Source: Micromonospora okii
Lineage (GTDB): Bacteria > Actinomycetota > Actinomycetes > Mycobacteriales > Micromonosporaceae
Length of the DNA: 64,000 nt
Direction of reading: 5' to 3'
Assembly: GCF_020884795.1 (NCBI RefSeq)
Contig: NZ_BBZF01000012.1
Location: 426,664-490,663, forward strand
In this document: in pieces, positions 12,511 through 21,442 of the stretch
Numbering within the stretch: the stretch's first letter is position 1
How the letters are laid out: each line of letters begins with the position of its first letter
Made by a program: the position numbers and the translations under genes
The notes under the pieces: generated by a model
The model's input: only the letters and a program-made list of their open reading frames with translations
What the model was told of the DNA's origin: nothing
The model's database searches: none

Positions 12511-12851
12511 GCCGACCCGCCATGATCGTTTGCAGATGAATGAGACGACACGCCGACGAAACTCTCGCAAACCAGCAGACGATCATGGCTCGGTCGGTGG
12601 CAGCCCTGACGGGGAGCATCGTGCCGGGCGGTCGTCGCCGCTGGCGGGCCGAGCCGTCGTGATCGACTCCGTGTCGGCGACATGGGGTGAACCCAAGGCT
12701 GATGAACGCGCAATGCCGCCGACATCGAGTCGACCTTCTGGACGCGTGCCCCGTTCGTCCGATTCGGCCACGCCGCATCCTGTCCCGAATCGCATCGGGC
12801 GCGGCGTGACCCCGTGTCGGCCGGACGGCGGAACGACGTTGTCGAGCCGGT
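12511..12851. other. 341-base gene-free interval
   Basis: It holds the interspersed inverted repeat at 12519-12589 and otherwise nothing I can support. Open frames on both strands here have no protein-like features. Confidence 0.6.
12519..12589. repeat. 71-base palindromic intergenic element
   Basis: Arms 12519-12533 and 12575-12589 (left GCCATGATCGTTTGC) pair over 15 bases with one mismatch. An outer GCCGAC/GTCGG pair lies just beyond, and a second GCAAAC at 12567-12572 gives an alternative inner pairing. It starts 8 bases after the DHFR-family stop. It could act as a terminator, but the size and internal structure suggest a short interspersed palindromic element. Confidence 0.65.
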
Positions 12852-13079
12852 CTAGGCGGGCGGTGTCGCCGCCACGTAGAGGCCAGCGCCCTGTACGCCG
12901 ACGATGATGCCCTGGGCCTGGAGCAGCATCACCGCCCGCTGGACGGTGGAGACGCTCGCGGAGTAAAGCTGGGCCAGTTCGGCGTACGTTGGCAGCTTCG
13001 TCTCCGGTGGGTACTCGCCCTGTTGGATGCGGGCGTGCAGGTCGGCGGCTATCTTCCGATAGCCCATCGGGATGGTCAT
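12852..13079 (-). CDS. GntR-family regulator, minimal winged helix
   Basis: A 75-residue protein that is only the GntR DNA-binding domain: YRKIAADLHARIQQGEYPPETK, then LPTYAELAQLYSASVSTVQRA and VMLLQAQGIIVGVQGAGLYVA. No effector-binding domain follows, so it is far shorter than usual GntR regulators. Minimal forms of this type are common in actinomycetes. ATG 13079 has GGAG about 9 bases upstream. It is divergent from a small membrane protein and an XRE-TPR regulator; a GTAC-centred palindrome in the shared intergenic region is its probable operator. Target genes are inferred. Confidence 0.85.
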   Translation of the reverse strand: MTIPMGYRKIAADLHARIQQGEYPPETKLPTYAELAQLYSASVSTVQRAVMLLQAQGIIVGVQGAGLYVAATPPA

Positions 13080-13142
13080 GGGTGCTGTCTCCGTTCGGCA
13101 GCCCGATTCGACCATGCCACCTCATTCTGTTCAACTTCTTCG

Positions 13143-13171
13143 TTGACTTTGGTACCAATGAGACTTACCGT
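13143..13171 (+). promoter_or_regulatory. promoter with embedded GntR-type operator
   Basis: TTGACT at 13143-13148 and TACCGT at 13166-13171 are 17 bases apart, a good vegetative promoter aimed at the gene starting at 13284. The spacer begins with a perfect 10-base palindrome TTGGTACCAA at 13149-13158. GntR operators usually have a GT-AC core, so repression by the divergent GntR protein is likely. Confidence 0.6.
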
Positions 13172-13283
13172 GACTGCGGTGGCGCTCTCCGTTCGGCGAC
13201 GGCGCGCCCCGCCGGGCGAGGTCTTCACGGATCTCTTCGCCTCGCCCGGCACCCCTACAACCCCGGAAATCCGAGGAGTCACG

Positions 13284-13481
13284 ATGCGTGAGCCTTCTGG
13301 TGAACGCCCACCGTCGATCCCGTATCACGTCGTTGGTGCCCCGCCTCCGCTCCCAGACGGGGACCGGGTCCCCTGCCCCGCCCGCCCCGCCCGCGCGCCC
13401 CTGGCCCGGCGGCAGTACGCCTACGGCGTCGTGATCGCGCTGGTCGTACTCGTGCTGCTCTTGTTCGGGATCCTCGGGTGA
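13284..13481 (+). CDS. small proline-rich single-pass membrane protein
   Basis: A 65-residue protein: a Pro/Arg-rich N-terminal half (MREPSGERPPSIPYHVVG) followed by one C-terminal transmembrane helix, YGVVIALVVLVLLLFGILG, that ends the protein. ATG 13284 has GAGGAG 5 bases upstream, which decides the start over longer frames. It lies 16 bases before the XRE-TPR gene and is probably co-transcribed with it from the promoter at 13143-13171. I recognise no family; it would sit as a tail-anchored protein. Confidence 0.65.
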   Translation: MREPSGERPPSIPYHVVGAPPPLPDGDRVPCPARPARAPLARRQYAYGVVIALVVLVLLLFGILG

Positions 13482-13497
13482 GCGGGACGGGCCGGCG

Positions 13498-14661
13498 GTG
13501 AACGAGCTGCCGGTGGGCCGCCGGGTCGCGCAGTGGCGGGTGCGGCGGAACATGACGCAGCAGCAGTTCGCCGACCGCCTCGGCAAGTCGAAGAGCTGGG
13601 TGGACAAGGTCGAGCGCGGGGTGCGCCGGCTGGAGCGGATGTCCAACCTGCGTGAGATCGCCGAGACGCTCCGCATAGACCTGGAGGTCCTGCTGGCGGA
13701 GCAGCCGCAGCAACCCGACCCCGCTGCGGCGGGCGTGGAGGGGCTGCGGGTCGCCCTGGCCCGGTACCACGTCGAGGGCTCGGCCCGACCGCCCGACCTG
13801 CCGGAGCTGCGTACCCGGGTCGACCATGCGGAGCAGACCTACCGGCACGCCCGGCACTCGACTCTGCTCGCCCTGCTGCCCGGCCTGCTCGACGCCACCC
13901 GGGCAGCCCGCCCGGGACGGGCGGCCGACCACCTGCTGGTCGACGTGTACGGGCTCGTCGCCCTGGCGCTGCTGAAGGTCGACCAGGGGGAGCTGGCCTG
14001 GCTGGCCGCCGACCGGGGAATGGCCGCCGCCCTGGCGACGAACGACCCGTGGGTGGCGGCCGCCGCCACCGTGCCGCTGGCTCAGGCCCTTCGGCACGGC
14101 GGCCGGCGGCAGTCCGCGACGGAGGTCGCCCTCGTCGCCGCCCACCGGCTCACGTCGCCGAGATTCGGAGGGGCCCCTGCGGGCGAGCCGTTCCTCCTCG
14201 GGACGCTGCTGATCCAGGCCGCCCTCGCCGCCGCCGCCGGTCCGGGCGACGAGCGCGGCGTGCGGGAGCTGCTCGACCAGGCCGGGGCGGCTGCCGGGGA
14301 CGCCGGTGCCGGCGGCGGGAGCTTCGGCCGGGCGGCGGTCGAGGCCGCGCGGGTGGTGGCCGAGTCCGCCCTCGGCGAGGTCACGGCGGCGACGGTAGGG
14401 CACGAGCGGCTGGTGGCCGGCGACGGCTGGCGGTGGCTGCCGACCGAGCACCGGGCCGCGTACCTGCTCGACGTCGCCCGCGCGTACGCCCTGGCCGGCG
14501 ACATGCTCCGGGCGGGCCGGGCGGTGCTGGAGGCGGAGCGCACCGCGCGCGGCGAGGTGCATGATCGGCCCGCGGTACGCGACCTGGTGGCCGCCGTGGC
14601 GCGGTCCGACGCCACCCCACCCGGCCTGCTCCGGCTCGCCGCCACCCTCCACGTCACCTGA
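13498..14661 (+). CDS. XRE-family regulator with TPR-like C-terminal domain
   Basis: A 387-residue protein starting at GTG 13498. The N terminus is an XRE helix-turn-helix: VGRRVAQWRVRRNMTQQQFADRLGKSKSWVDKVERG, then LREIAETLRIDLEVLL. Residues 75 to the end are Ala/Leu-rich helical repeats of the TPR type (LLVDVYGLVALALLKVDQGELAW, YLLDVARAYALAGDMLRAGRAVLEAE). Such regulators are abundant in actinomycetes and may sense small ligands or peptides. It follows the small membrane gene by 16 bases and converges on glgA. Confidence 0.86.
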   Translation: MNELPVGRRVAQWRVRRNMTQQQFADRLGKSKSWVDKVERGVRRLERMSNLREIAETLRIDLEVLLAEQPQQPDPAAAGVEGLRVALARYHVEGSARPPDLPELRTRVDHAEQTYRHARHSTLLALLPGLLDATRAARPGRAADHLLVDVYGLVALALLKVDQGELAWLAADRGMAAALATNDPWVAAAATVPLAQALRHGGRRQSATEVALVAAHRLTSPRFGGAPAGEPFLLGTLLIQAALAAAAGPGDERGVRELLDQAGAAAGDAGAGGGSFGRAAVEAARVVAESALGEVTAATVGHERLVAGDGWRWLPTEHRAAYLLDVARAYALAGDMLRAGRAVLEAERTARGEVHDRPAVRDLVAAVARSDATPPGLLRLAATLHVT

Positions 14662-14673
14662 GCGGGGTGTGAG

Positions 14674-14723
14674 AGGGGTGCCCTTCTATACCGTAGGCGT
14701 TAACAGGGGGCCCTTCCTTACCG
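14674..14723. repeat. two-unit imperfect repeat overlapping glgA 3' end
   Basis: Two similar blocks 30 bases apart, AGGGGTGCCCTTCTATACCG at 14674-14693 and CAGGGGGCCCTTCCTTACCG at 14704-14723, separated by TAGGCGTTAA. The glgA stop (TAG, 14686-14688 on the minus strand) lies inside the first block, so the last residues of GlgA (KGPLLTPTV) are encoded by the element. It resembles a repeat I recall as widespread in Micromonospora, which I cannot verify here. Confidence 0.6.
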
Positions 14724-15912
14724 CGTCGTACAGCGCGAGGGTGCGGGCGGCGACGGCATCCCAGGAGAAGTGGGCGACTGCGCGCCGCCGCCCCGCGCGC
14801 CCCAGCTCGGCGGCCCGCGCCGGGTCGGCCAGCACGGCGTTGATCGTCGAGGAGAGGTCGGCCACGAAGCGGTCCGGGTCCAGCGGGGTGCCGGAGCCGT
14901 CGGTCGCCTGCTCGATGGGCACCAGCAGGCCCGTCTCGCCGTCGGCGACGACCTCGGGGATGCCTCCGGTGGCGGTGGCGACCACCGCCGTCTCGCAGGC
15001 CATCGCCTCCAGGTTGACGATGCCCATCGGCTCGTAGACGGAGGGGCAGACGAAGACCGTGGCGTGGGTGAGCACCTGGATCACCTGGGGCTTGGGCAGC
15101 ATCTCCGCCACCCAGACCACGCCCGAGCGGGTGGCCCGCAGCTCGGCGACGAGGCCCTCCACCTCGGCGGCGATGTCGGGGGTGTCGGGCGCGCCGGCGA
15201 GCAGCACGAGCTGGACGTCGGGCGGCAGGTCGCGGGCCGCCCGCAGCAGGTACGGCAGGCCCTTCTGCCGGGTGATCCGGCCCACGTACACGACGCTGGG
15301 GCGGGTGGGGTCGATGCCGAGCCGCTCCACCACGTCCGTGCCGGTGTCCGGGGCGTACTGGGCGGTGTCGATGCCGTTGTGGATCACCCGCACCCGGTCG
15401 GGGTCCACCGCCGGGTACGCGGCCAGCACGTCGACGCGCATCCCCGCGCTGACCGCCACGATCGCGTCGGCCGACTCGTAGGCGGTGCGCTCGCACCATG
15501 AGGAGAGGGCGTAGCCGCCGCCGAGCTGCTCGGCCTTCCACGGCCGCAGCGGCTCCAGGCTGTGCGCGGTGACCACGTGCGGGACGCCGTGCAGCAGCTT
15601 CGCGGTGTGCCCGGCGAGGTTGGCGTACCAGGTGTGGCTGTGCACCACGTCGGCCCCCGCGCAGCCGGCGGCCATCTCCAGGTCCACCCCCATCGTGCGC
15701 AGCGCGGCGTTCGCGCCGGCCAGGCCGGGCGGCTCGGCGTACGCGGTGACGCCCGGCTCGGTGCGCGGCGCGCCGAAGCAGCGCACCCGCACGTCGGCGA
15801 GGCGGCGCAGCTCGCGGGCCAGGTACTCGACGTGCACCCCGGCCCCGCCGTACACCTCCGGGGGGTACTCGCGGGTGAGCAGGTCGACGCGCAGCGGTGC
15901 GGGGTCCGTCAT
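14686..15912 (-). CDS. glgA: GlgA-type glycogen synthase / maltose-1-phosphate synthase (GlgM)
   Basis: A 408-residue GT4 enzyme, LRVDLLTREYPPEVYGGAGVHVEYLARELRR at the N terminus. It has the donor-site YVGRITRQKGLPYLLRAA and the C-terminal EPMGIVNLEAMACETAVVAT motif (E-x7-E). This short actinobacterial type matches mycobacterial Rv1212c, which makes maltose-1-phosphate from ADP-glucose and glucose-1-phosphate and so feeds GlgE. That role fits the window, where glgE, glgB, glgC and pgm are present but treS and maltokinase are not. ATG 15912 is preferred; a GTG at 15921 is possible. It is divergent from glgC. The C-terminal tail is encoded by a repeat element. Confidence 0.93.
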   Translation of the reverse strand: MTDPAPLRVDLLTREYPPEVYGGAGVHVEYLARELRRLADVRVRCFGAPRTEPGVTAYAEPPGLAGANAALRTMGVDLEMAAGCAGADVVHSHTWYANLAGHTAKLLHGVPHVVTAHSLEPLRPWKAEQLGGGYALSSWCERTAYESADAIVAVSAGMRVDVLAAYPAVDPDRVRVIHNGIDTAQYAPDTGTDVVERLGIDPTRPSVVYVGRITRQKGLPYLLRAARDLPPDVQLVLLAGAPDTPDIAAEVEGLVAELRATRSGVVWVAEMLPKPQVIQVLTHATVFVCPSVYEPMGIVNLEAMACETAVVATATGGIPEVVADGETGLLVPIEQATDGSGTPLDPDRFVADLSSTINAVLADPARAAELGRAGRRRAVAHFSWDAVAARTLALYDAVRKGPLLTPTV

Positions 15913-16007
15913 GTCCGGCACCCTAGCGCGGAAGCCGGCCGCCCACCCGGTGGGCGAGTGTGCCCGTCCGAGTGGTGAAGTCGGGGCGGGGTGGTTAGCG
16001 TCTTTGC

Positions 16008-17240
16008 ATGGCTGACAAGGTGCTCGCGATCGTCCTGGCCGGTGGGGAGGGCAAGCGCCTGATGCCGCTCACCACGGACCGGGCGAAGCCCGCCGTCCCG
16101 TTCGGCGGGATGTACCGAATGGTCGACTTCGTCCTGTCCAACCTCGCCAACGCCGGCTATCTCAAGATCGTCGTGCTGACCCAGTACAAGTCCCACTCAC
16201 TGGACCGGCACATCACCAAGACGTGGCGGATGTCGACGCTGCTCGGCAACTACGTCACGCCGGTGCCCGCGCAGCAGCGCCGGGGCCCCTGGTGGTTCGC
16301 CGGCTCCGCCGACGCCATCTACCAGAGCTTCAACCTGATCCACGACGAGCAGCCGGACTATGTGATCGTCTTCGGCGCCGACCACATCTACCGGATGGAC
16401 CCCCGGCAGATGGTGGAGGACCACATCGCCTCCGGCGCGGGGGTGACCGTCGCCGGCATCCGCCAGCCGCTGTCGATGGCCGACCAGTTCGGCGTGATCG
16501 AGGTCGGCTCCGACGGCCGGCGCATCAGCGCGTTCCGGGAGAAGCCCACCGACGCGGTGGGCCTGCCCGACGCCCCGGACCAGATCTACGCCTCGATGGG
16601 GAACTACGTGTTCACCACGAAGGCGCTCTGCGAGGCCGTCGAGCGCGACGCGGCGGACAAGACCAGCAAGCACGACATGGGCGGCAGCATCATCCCGATG
16701 CTGGTCGAGCGCGGCGAGGCCAACGTCTACGACTTCCGCGACAACGAGGTGCCGGGCAGCACCGACCGCGACCGCGGCTACTGGCGGGACGTGGGGACGC
16801 TCGACTCGTTCTACGACGCGCACATGGACCTGATCAACGTGCATCCGGTGTTCAACCTCTACAACTTCGAGTGGCCGATCTACACGGCGCAGCCGCCGTA
16901 CCCGCCGGCGAAGTTCGTCCACCAGTGGGGCGAGCGGGTCGGCCGGGCCGTGGCCTCGATGGTCTCGCCCGGCGCGGTGATCTCCGGCGGCCTGGTGGAG
17001 AACTCGATCGTCTCGCCGAAGGTGAAGGTCCACTCCTGGGCGCACGTCGACGGCGCGGTGCTGATGGAGGGGGTGGACATCGGCCGGCACGCCGTGGTCC
17101 GCCGCGCCATCCTAGACAAGAACGTGGTCGTCCCCGAGGGGGCCGAGATCGGCGTCGACCTGGAGAAGGACCGCCAGCGCTACACGGTCTCCGACAACGG
17201 CATCGTGGTGATCGGCAAGGGCCAGCGGATCGAGCCCTGA
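16008..17240 (+). CDS. glgC: glucose-1-phosphate adenylyltransferase GlgC
   Basis: A 410-residue ADP-glucose pyrophosphorylase. [30 protein letters not shown] is the nucleotide-binding loop, [14 protein letters not shown] the catalytic Asp region, FREKPTDA the sugar-phosphate site and [15 protein letters not shown] the C-terminal part of the catalytic domain. A left-handed beta-helix tail ([31 protein letters not shown]) follows. It makes ADP-glucose for the divergent GlgA/GlgM enzyme. The ATG lacks a good ribosome site and only 95 bases separate it from glgA, so both promoters overlap there. Confidence 0.97.
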   Translation: MADKVLAIVLAGGEGKRLMPLTTDRAKPAVPFGGMYRMVDFVLSNLANAGYLKIVVLTQYKSHSLDRHITKTWRMSTLLGNYVTPVPAQQRRGPWWFAGSADAIYQSFNLIHDEQPDYVIVFGADHIYRMDPRQMVEDHIASGAGVTVAGIRQPLSMADQFGVIEVGSDGRRISAFREKPTDAVGLPDAPDQIYASMGNYVFTTKALCEAVERDAADKTSKHDMGGSIIPMLVERGEANVYDFRDNEVPGSTDRDRGYWRDVGTLDSFYDAHMDLINVHPVFNLYNFEWPIYTAQPPYPPAKFVHQWGERVGRAVASMVSPGAVISGGLVENSIVSPKVKVHSWAHVDGAVLMEGVDIGRHAVVRRAILDKNVVVPEGAEIGVDLEKDRQRYTVSDNGIVVIGKGQRIEP

Positions 17241-17309
17241 GCCAGGTGTGACCCCGGCGCAGGCCGGGAAAGAGCAAGCGCGCCCGTACCGTCCCTGGAG
17301 GTTTCCGCA

Positions 17310-18950
17310 GTGGCCCACCCCCGCGCCGGTCAGCCCGCCGAGCCCGCCGACCTGGTCGACGTGCCCCGGCTGGTCACCGCCTACTACGCCGAGCACCCCG
17401 ACCCCGACGACCCGGCGCAGCAGGTCTCCTTCGGCACCTCCGGGCACCGCGGGTCGAGCCTGCGCAACGGCTTCAACTCCGACCACATCCTCGCCGTCAC
17501 CCAGGCGCTCTGCGACTACCGGCGGGAGCGGGGCCTCGACGGGCCGCTCTTCCTCGGCCGGGACACCCACGCGCTCTCCGCCCCGGCGGCGGTCGACGCC
17601 CTGGAGGTGCTCGCCGCCAACGGGGTCACCACGCTGGTGGACAGCCGCGACGGCTACACGCCCACCCCGGCGGTGTCGCACGCCATCCTCACCCACAACC
17701 GGGGGCGCACCTCCGGCCTGGCCGACGGCATCGTGATCACCCCGTCGCACAACCCGCCCGACGACGGCGGGTTCAAGTACAACCCGACCCACGGCGGCCC
17801 TGCCGACACCGACGTCACGAAGTGGATCCAGGACCGCGCGAACGCGATCCTGGCCGCCGGGGGCAAGGAGGTCAGGCGCATCCCGTACGCGCGGGCCCGC
17901 GCCGCCGACACGACCGGGGAGTACGACTTCCTCGCCCGCTACGTCGACGACCTGCCCGCCGCGCTCGACCTCGACGCGGTGCGCGACGCCGGGGTGCGCA
18001 TCGGCGCCGACCCGCTCGGCGGGGCCAGCGTGGCGTACTGGGGGGAGATCGCCGAGCGGCACCGCCTCGACCTCACCGTGGTCAACCCGGCGGTCGACCC
18101 GACCTGGCGCTTCATGACCCTCGACGGCGACGGCAAGATCCGGATGGACTGCTCCTCGCCGAACGCGATGGCGTCGCTGATCGCCGCCCGCGCCGACTAC
18201 CAGGTCTCCACCGGCAACGACGCCGACGCCGACCGGCACGGCATCGTCACCCCCGACGGGGGCCTGATGAACCCGAACCACTACCTCGCCGTGGCCATCG
18301 CGCACCTGTTCCGCACCCGGTCGAGCTGGGGGCCGGACGCGGCCGTGGGCAAGACCCTGGTCTCCTCCTCGATGATCGACCGGGTCGCCGCCGACCTGGG
18401 CCGGCCGCTGCTGGAGGTGCCGGTGGGCTTCAAGTGGTTCGTGCCCGGCCTGCTCGACGGCGCGGTCGGCTTCGGGGGCGAGGAGAGCGCCGGGGCGTCG
18501 TTCCTGCGCCGCGACGGAAGCGCCTGGACCACCGACAAGGACGGCATCCTGCTCTGCCTGCTCGCCGCCGAGATCATCGGCACGACCGGGCGGACCCCCA
18601 GCGAGCACTGGACGGAGCTGGCCGAGCGCTTCGGCGCGCCCGCGTACGCCCGCATCGACGCCCCGGCCACCCGGGAGCAGAAGGCCGTGCTGGCGAAGCT
18701 GTCGCCCGAGCAGGTCACCGCGACCGAGCTGGCCGGCGAGCCGATCACCGCCACGTTGACCGCCGCGCCGGGCAACGGCGCCCCGATCGGCGGGCTGAAG
18801 GTGACCACCGCGTCGGGCTGGTTCGCCGCCCGCCCCTCCGGCACGGAGGACGTCTACAAGATCTACGCCGAGTCCTTCCAGGGGCCGGAGCACCTGACCC
18901 GCATCCAGGATGAGGCGAAGGAGCTGGTCACGGCCGTGCTCTCCGGCTGA
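17310..18950 (+). CDS. pgm: phosphoglucomutase (alpha-D-glucose-specific)
   Basis: A 546-residue enzyme that interconverts glucose-6-phosphate and glucose-1-phosphate. [16 protein letters not shown] carries the phosphoserine Ser146. [14 protein letters not shown] is the metal loop (DxDxDR). [13 protein letters not shown] binds the sugar and [16 protein letters not shown] the phosphate. Length and motifs match bacterial Pgm of the E. coli type. GTG 17310 has GGAGG 8 bases upstream. It lies 69 bases after glgC on the same strand and supplies glucose-1-P for GlgC, the GlgM reaction and the nucleotide-sugar genes downstream. Confidence 0.96.
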   Translation: MAHPRAGQPAEPADLVDVPRLVTAYYAEHPDPDDPAQQVSFGTSGHRGSSLRNGFNSDHILAVTQALCDYRRERGLDGPLFLGRDTHALSAPAAVDALEVLAANGVTTLVDSRDGYTPTPAVSHAILTHNRGRTSGLADGIVITPSHNPPDDGGFKYNPTHGGPADTDVTKWIQDRANAILAAGGKEVRRIPYARARAADTTGEYDFLARYVDDLPAALDLDAVRDAGVRIGADPLGGASVAYWGEIAERHRLDLTVVNPAVDPTWRFMTLDGDGKIRMDCSSPNAMASLIAARADYQVSTGNDADADRHGIVTPDGGLMNPNHYLAVAIAHLFRTRSSWGPDAAVGKTLVSSSMIDRVAADLGRPLLEVPVGFKWFVPGLLDGAVGFGGEESAGASFLRRDGSAWTTDKDGILLCLLAAEIIGTTGRTPSEHWTELAERFGAPAYARIDAPATREQKAVLAKLSPEQVTATELAGEPITATLTAAPGNGAPIGGLKVTTASGWFAARPSGTEDVYKIYAESFQGPEHLTRIQDEAKELVTAVLSG

Positions 18951-19039
18951 CCGGCCGGCCCGTACCCTGCGTCACCCGATGCCGCCGGGGTCGTTTATCG
19001 ACTCGTCAGGCGGTGCAGGGCAGCCCACAGGGGGACCGG

Positions 19040-19984
19040 GTGAAGGTCGTGGTCACGGGAGGCGCCGGTTTCATCGGCTCCAACCTCGTACGGGCGCTGG
19101 CGGGCGCACCGGGGATCGGCGAGATCGTGGCGGTGGACGACCTCTCCACCGGCTCCCTCGACAACCTGCTCGACCTGCCCGTGCGGCTGTTCACCGGCTC
19201 GGTCTGCGACCCCGACCTGCTCGACGAGGCCGTGGCCGGCGCGGCGGCCGTGGTGCACCTCGGCGCGCTGGGCTCCGTGCCGCGCTCCATCGACGACCCG
19301 CTGCGCAGCCACCACGCCAACGCCACCGGCACGCTGAGCGTGCTGGAGGCGGTGCGCCGGCACGGGGTCGGCCAGGTGGTCCTCGCCTCGTCGTCGTCGG
19401 TCTACGGGGCGAACCCCGTCCTGCCCCGCCGGGAGACGCTGCGGCCGATGCCGGTCAGCCCGTACGCGGTGTCGAAGCTCGCCACCGAGGCGTACGCGGT
19501 CGCGTACGCGGCCTGCTACGGCGTCACGGTGCTGCCGCTGCGCTTCTTCAACGTCTACGGCCCCCGCCAGGCGGCCGACCACGCGTACGCGGCCGTGGTG
19601 CCGCGCTTCGTCTCCGCCGCGCTCGTCGGGCAGCCGCTGCGGGTGCACGGCGACGGCACCCAGACCCGCGACTTCACCTACGTCGGCAGTGTCACGTCGG
19701 TGATCGTCGAGGCCGTGCTGCGCGGGGTCGGCGCGCCGGACGTGGTGAACCTCGCCTTCGGCGCGCGCATCTCGCTGCTGGAGCTGATCGCCGAGCTGGA
19801 GGCGGTGCTGGGCCGCCGGCTAGACGTGGTGCACGGGCCGCCGCGCCCGGGTGACGTGCGCGACTCCCAGGCCGACTGCGCCCGGCTGCGCGAGCTGTTC
19901 CCCTCGGCACGCCGCCACCCGCTGCGGGCCGGGCTGGAGGCCACCGTGGCCTGGATGTCCGCGCGCGCGTTCGCCGGCCGCTAG
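19040..19984 (+). CDS. NAD-dependent sugar epimerase (UDP-glucose/GlcNAc 4-epimerase-like)
   Basis: A 314-residue extended SDR. VKVVVTGGAGFIGSNLVRAL is the NAD loop, VVLASSSSVYGAN supplies the catalytic Ser, SPYAVSKLATEAYA holds YxxxK, and LRFFNVYGPRQ is the substrate loop. This pattern is that of UDP-glucose or UDP-N-acetylglucosamine 4-epimerases and their relatives. GTG 19040 has AGGGGG 5 bases upstream; the extra N-terminal residues of the longer frame are not conserved. It opens the plus-strand half of the polysaccharide locus, with the flippase starting 13 bases downstream. The exact substrate is not determinable here. Confidence 0.9.
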   Translation: MKVVVTGGAGFIGSNLVRALAGAPGIGEIVAVDDLSTGSLDNLLDLPVRLFTGSVCDPDLLDEAVAGAAAVVHLGALGSVPRSIDDPLRSHHANATGTLSVLEAVRRHGVGQVVLASSSSVYGANPVLPRRETLRPMPVSPYAVSKLATEAYAVAYAACYGVTVLPLRFFNVYGPRQAADHAYAAVVPRFVSAALVGQPLRVHGDGTQTRDFTYVGSVTSVIVEAVLRGVGAPDVVNLAFGARISLLELIAELEAVLGRRLDVVHGPPRPGDVRDSQADCARLRELFPSARRHPLRAGLEATVAWMSARAFAGR

Positions 19985-19997
19985 GCCGGGCGGGGAG

Positions 19998-21383
19998 ATG
20001 GCCCGTCGCCGGCTCCTGCTGGACCGGCCCCGCGCCGCCCCGGCCCGCGAGGCCCCCGCCGAGCCGTCCGGGTCGCGCCGCAGCCGCCGCCTGGTCACCG
20101 GGATCGCCACCGCCGCCCTCGGCAAGGGCGCCGGCATCCTGGTGCCGCTCGTGCTCATCCCGGTGACCCTGCGGTACGTCGGCGCGGACATGTACGCCCT
20201 GTGGACGGCGGTCACCACGGTCACCGCGATGGCGATCTTCGCGGACCTCGGCCTGGGGCAGGGCCTGATGACCCGCCTCGCCCCCTGCTACGCCACCGGC
20301 GACGCCGGGCGCGCCCGGCGGTACATCTCCACCGCGTACGTCCTGCTCGGGGCCGTCGCCCTCGGCGGCTGCGCGGCCCTGTGGCTGCTCGCCGACGTGA
20401 TCCCGTGGCGGGGGCTGTTCAACGCCGCCGGGGCGGTGAGCGCCGCCGACGCGCGCGACGTCTCCCTGGTCTGCCTGACGGTCTTCGTCGTCAACATCCC
20501 GCTGTCCCTGGTGACCCGCGTCCTCTACGCCTACCAGCGGGTCGGGCAGAACAACCTGTGGCAGGCCGCCGGGTACCTCTGCTCGCTGCCGCTGGTGCTG
20601 GGGGCGGTGGCCGCCGGCCTGCCGCCGGTGGCGGTGGTGGCGGCGTCGGTGCTGTGGACGCCGCTGACCAACGTGGCGGCCTCTGCGTGGCTGTACCGGT
20701 GGGCGATGCCGCACCTGCGGCCGGGCTGGCGGCACGTCGACCGGGGCCTGGCCGGGGACCTGCACCGGCTGGGCGGGCTCTTCTTCGCCGGCAACCTGCT
20801 GATGGCCCTCGCCCTCAACGCCGACCCGCTGCTGGTCGCGCACACCGTCGGCCTCGGCGCGGTGGTGGCGTACGCGGTGCCGGCCCGCGTGTTCAACCAG
20901 TTGGGCGGCTTCGCGGGGCTGGTGAACCTGCCGCTGTGGTCGGCGAACGGCGACGCCCTCGCCCGGGGGGAACTGCGCTGGGTGCGGCGCACGGTGGTGC
21001 GGGCGAGCGTGCTGTCGGGGGTCGTCGCCCTGGTGCCCTCGGTGGTGCTGGTGGTGGCCGGGAACCGGCTGTTCACCGCGTGGCTGGGCACGCCGATGGG
21101 CGACGACCGGGCCCTGCTCGTCGGGTTGGGGGCCTGGTCGGTCCTGCTGGCCGTGACGTCGCCGCTGCTGATGGTGCAGAACGCGGCGGGCCTGGTGCGG
21201 CCCCAGTTGCTGGCCGGCGGCGGCTACCTCGTGCTGTCGGTGGCGGGGAAATGGTGGGCCGCGCGCGCCTACGGCGTGGCGGCGGTCCCGTACGTCTCGA
21301 CGCTGGCCTACCTGTGCACCCTGGTCCCCGCCGCGCTCTACGGCTACCACCGCGTCATGGTCACGGCGCGGAGAATCGCATAA
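19998..21383 (+). CDS. polysaccharide flippase (Wzx/MATE-like)
   Basis: A 461-residue integral membrane protein with a basic N terminus (MARRRLLLDRPRA) and about 12-14 hydrophobic helices, e.g. GAGILVPLVLIPVTLRYVG, YVLLGAVALGGCAALWLLA and LSVAGKWWAARAYG. The opening LVTGIATAALGKGAGILVPLVLIPVTLRYVGADMYALW and IFADLGLGQGLMTRLA are typical of Wzx/RfbX O-unit flippases. It should move lipid-linked repeat units across the membrane for the Wzy-like polymerase at 25714-27261. ATG 19998 has a GGGGAG very close upstream. It is co-oriented with the epimerase 13 bases before it. Confidence 0.9.
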   Translation: MARRRLLLDRPRAAPAREAPAEPSGSRRSRRLVTGIATAALGKGAGILVPLVLIPVTLRYVGADMYALWTAVTTVTAMAIFADLGLGQGLMTRLAPCYATGDAGRARRYISTAYVLLGAVALGGCAALWLLADVIPWRGLFNAAGAVSAADARDVSLVCLTVFVVNIPLSLVTRVLYAYQRVGQNNLWQAAGYLCSLPLVLGAVAAGLPPVAVVAASVLWTPLTNVAASAWLYRWAMPHLRPGWRHVDRGLAGDLHRLGGLFFAGNLLMALALNADPLLVAHTVGLGAVVAYAVPARVFNQLGGFAGLVNLPLWSANGDALARGELRWVRRTVVRASVLSGVVALVPSVVLVVAGNRLFTAWLGTPMGDDRALLVGLGAWSVLLAVTSPLLMVQNAAGLVRPQLLAGGGYLVLSVAGKWWAARAYGVAAVPYVSTLAYLCTLVPAALYGYHRVMVTARRIA

Positions 21384-21442
21384 CTGTGCCCCATATCGGT
21401 CGTTTGGTGTGGTGAGGCTGCGACGAGAGACCGGGCGGTGCG

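Noticed and set aside
14686..15912. Calling this gene one of the polysaccharide glycosyltransferases
   Set aside because: It is divergent from glgC and matches the GlgA/GlgM type, outside the 19-35 kb locus.
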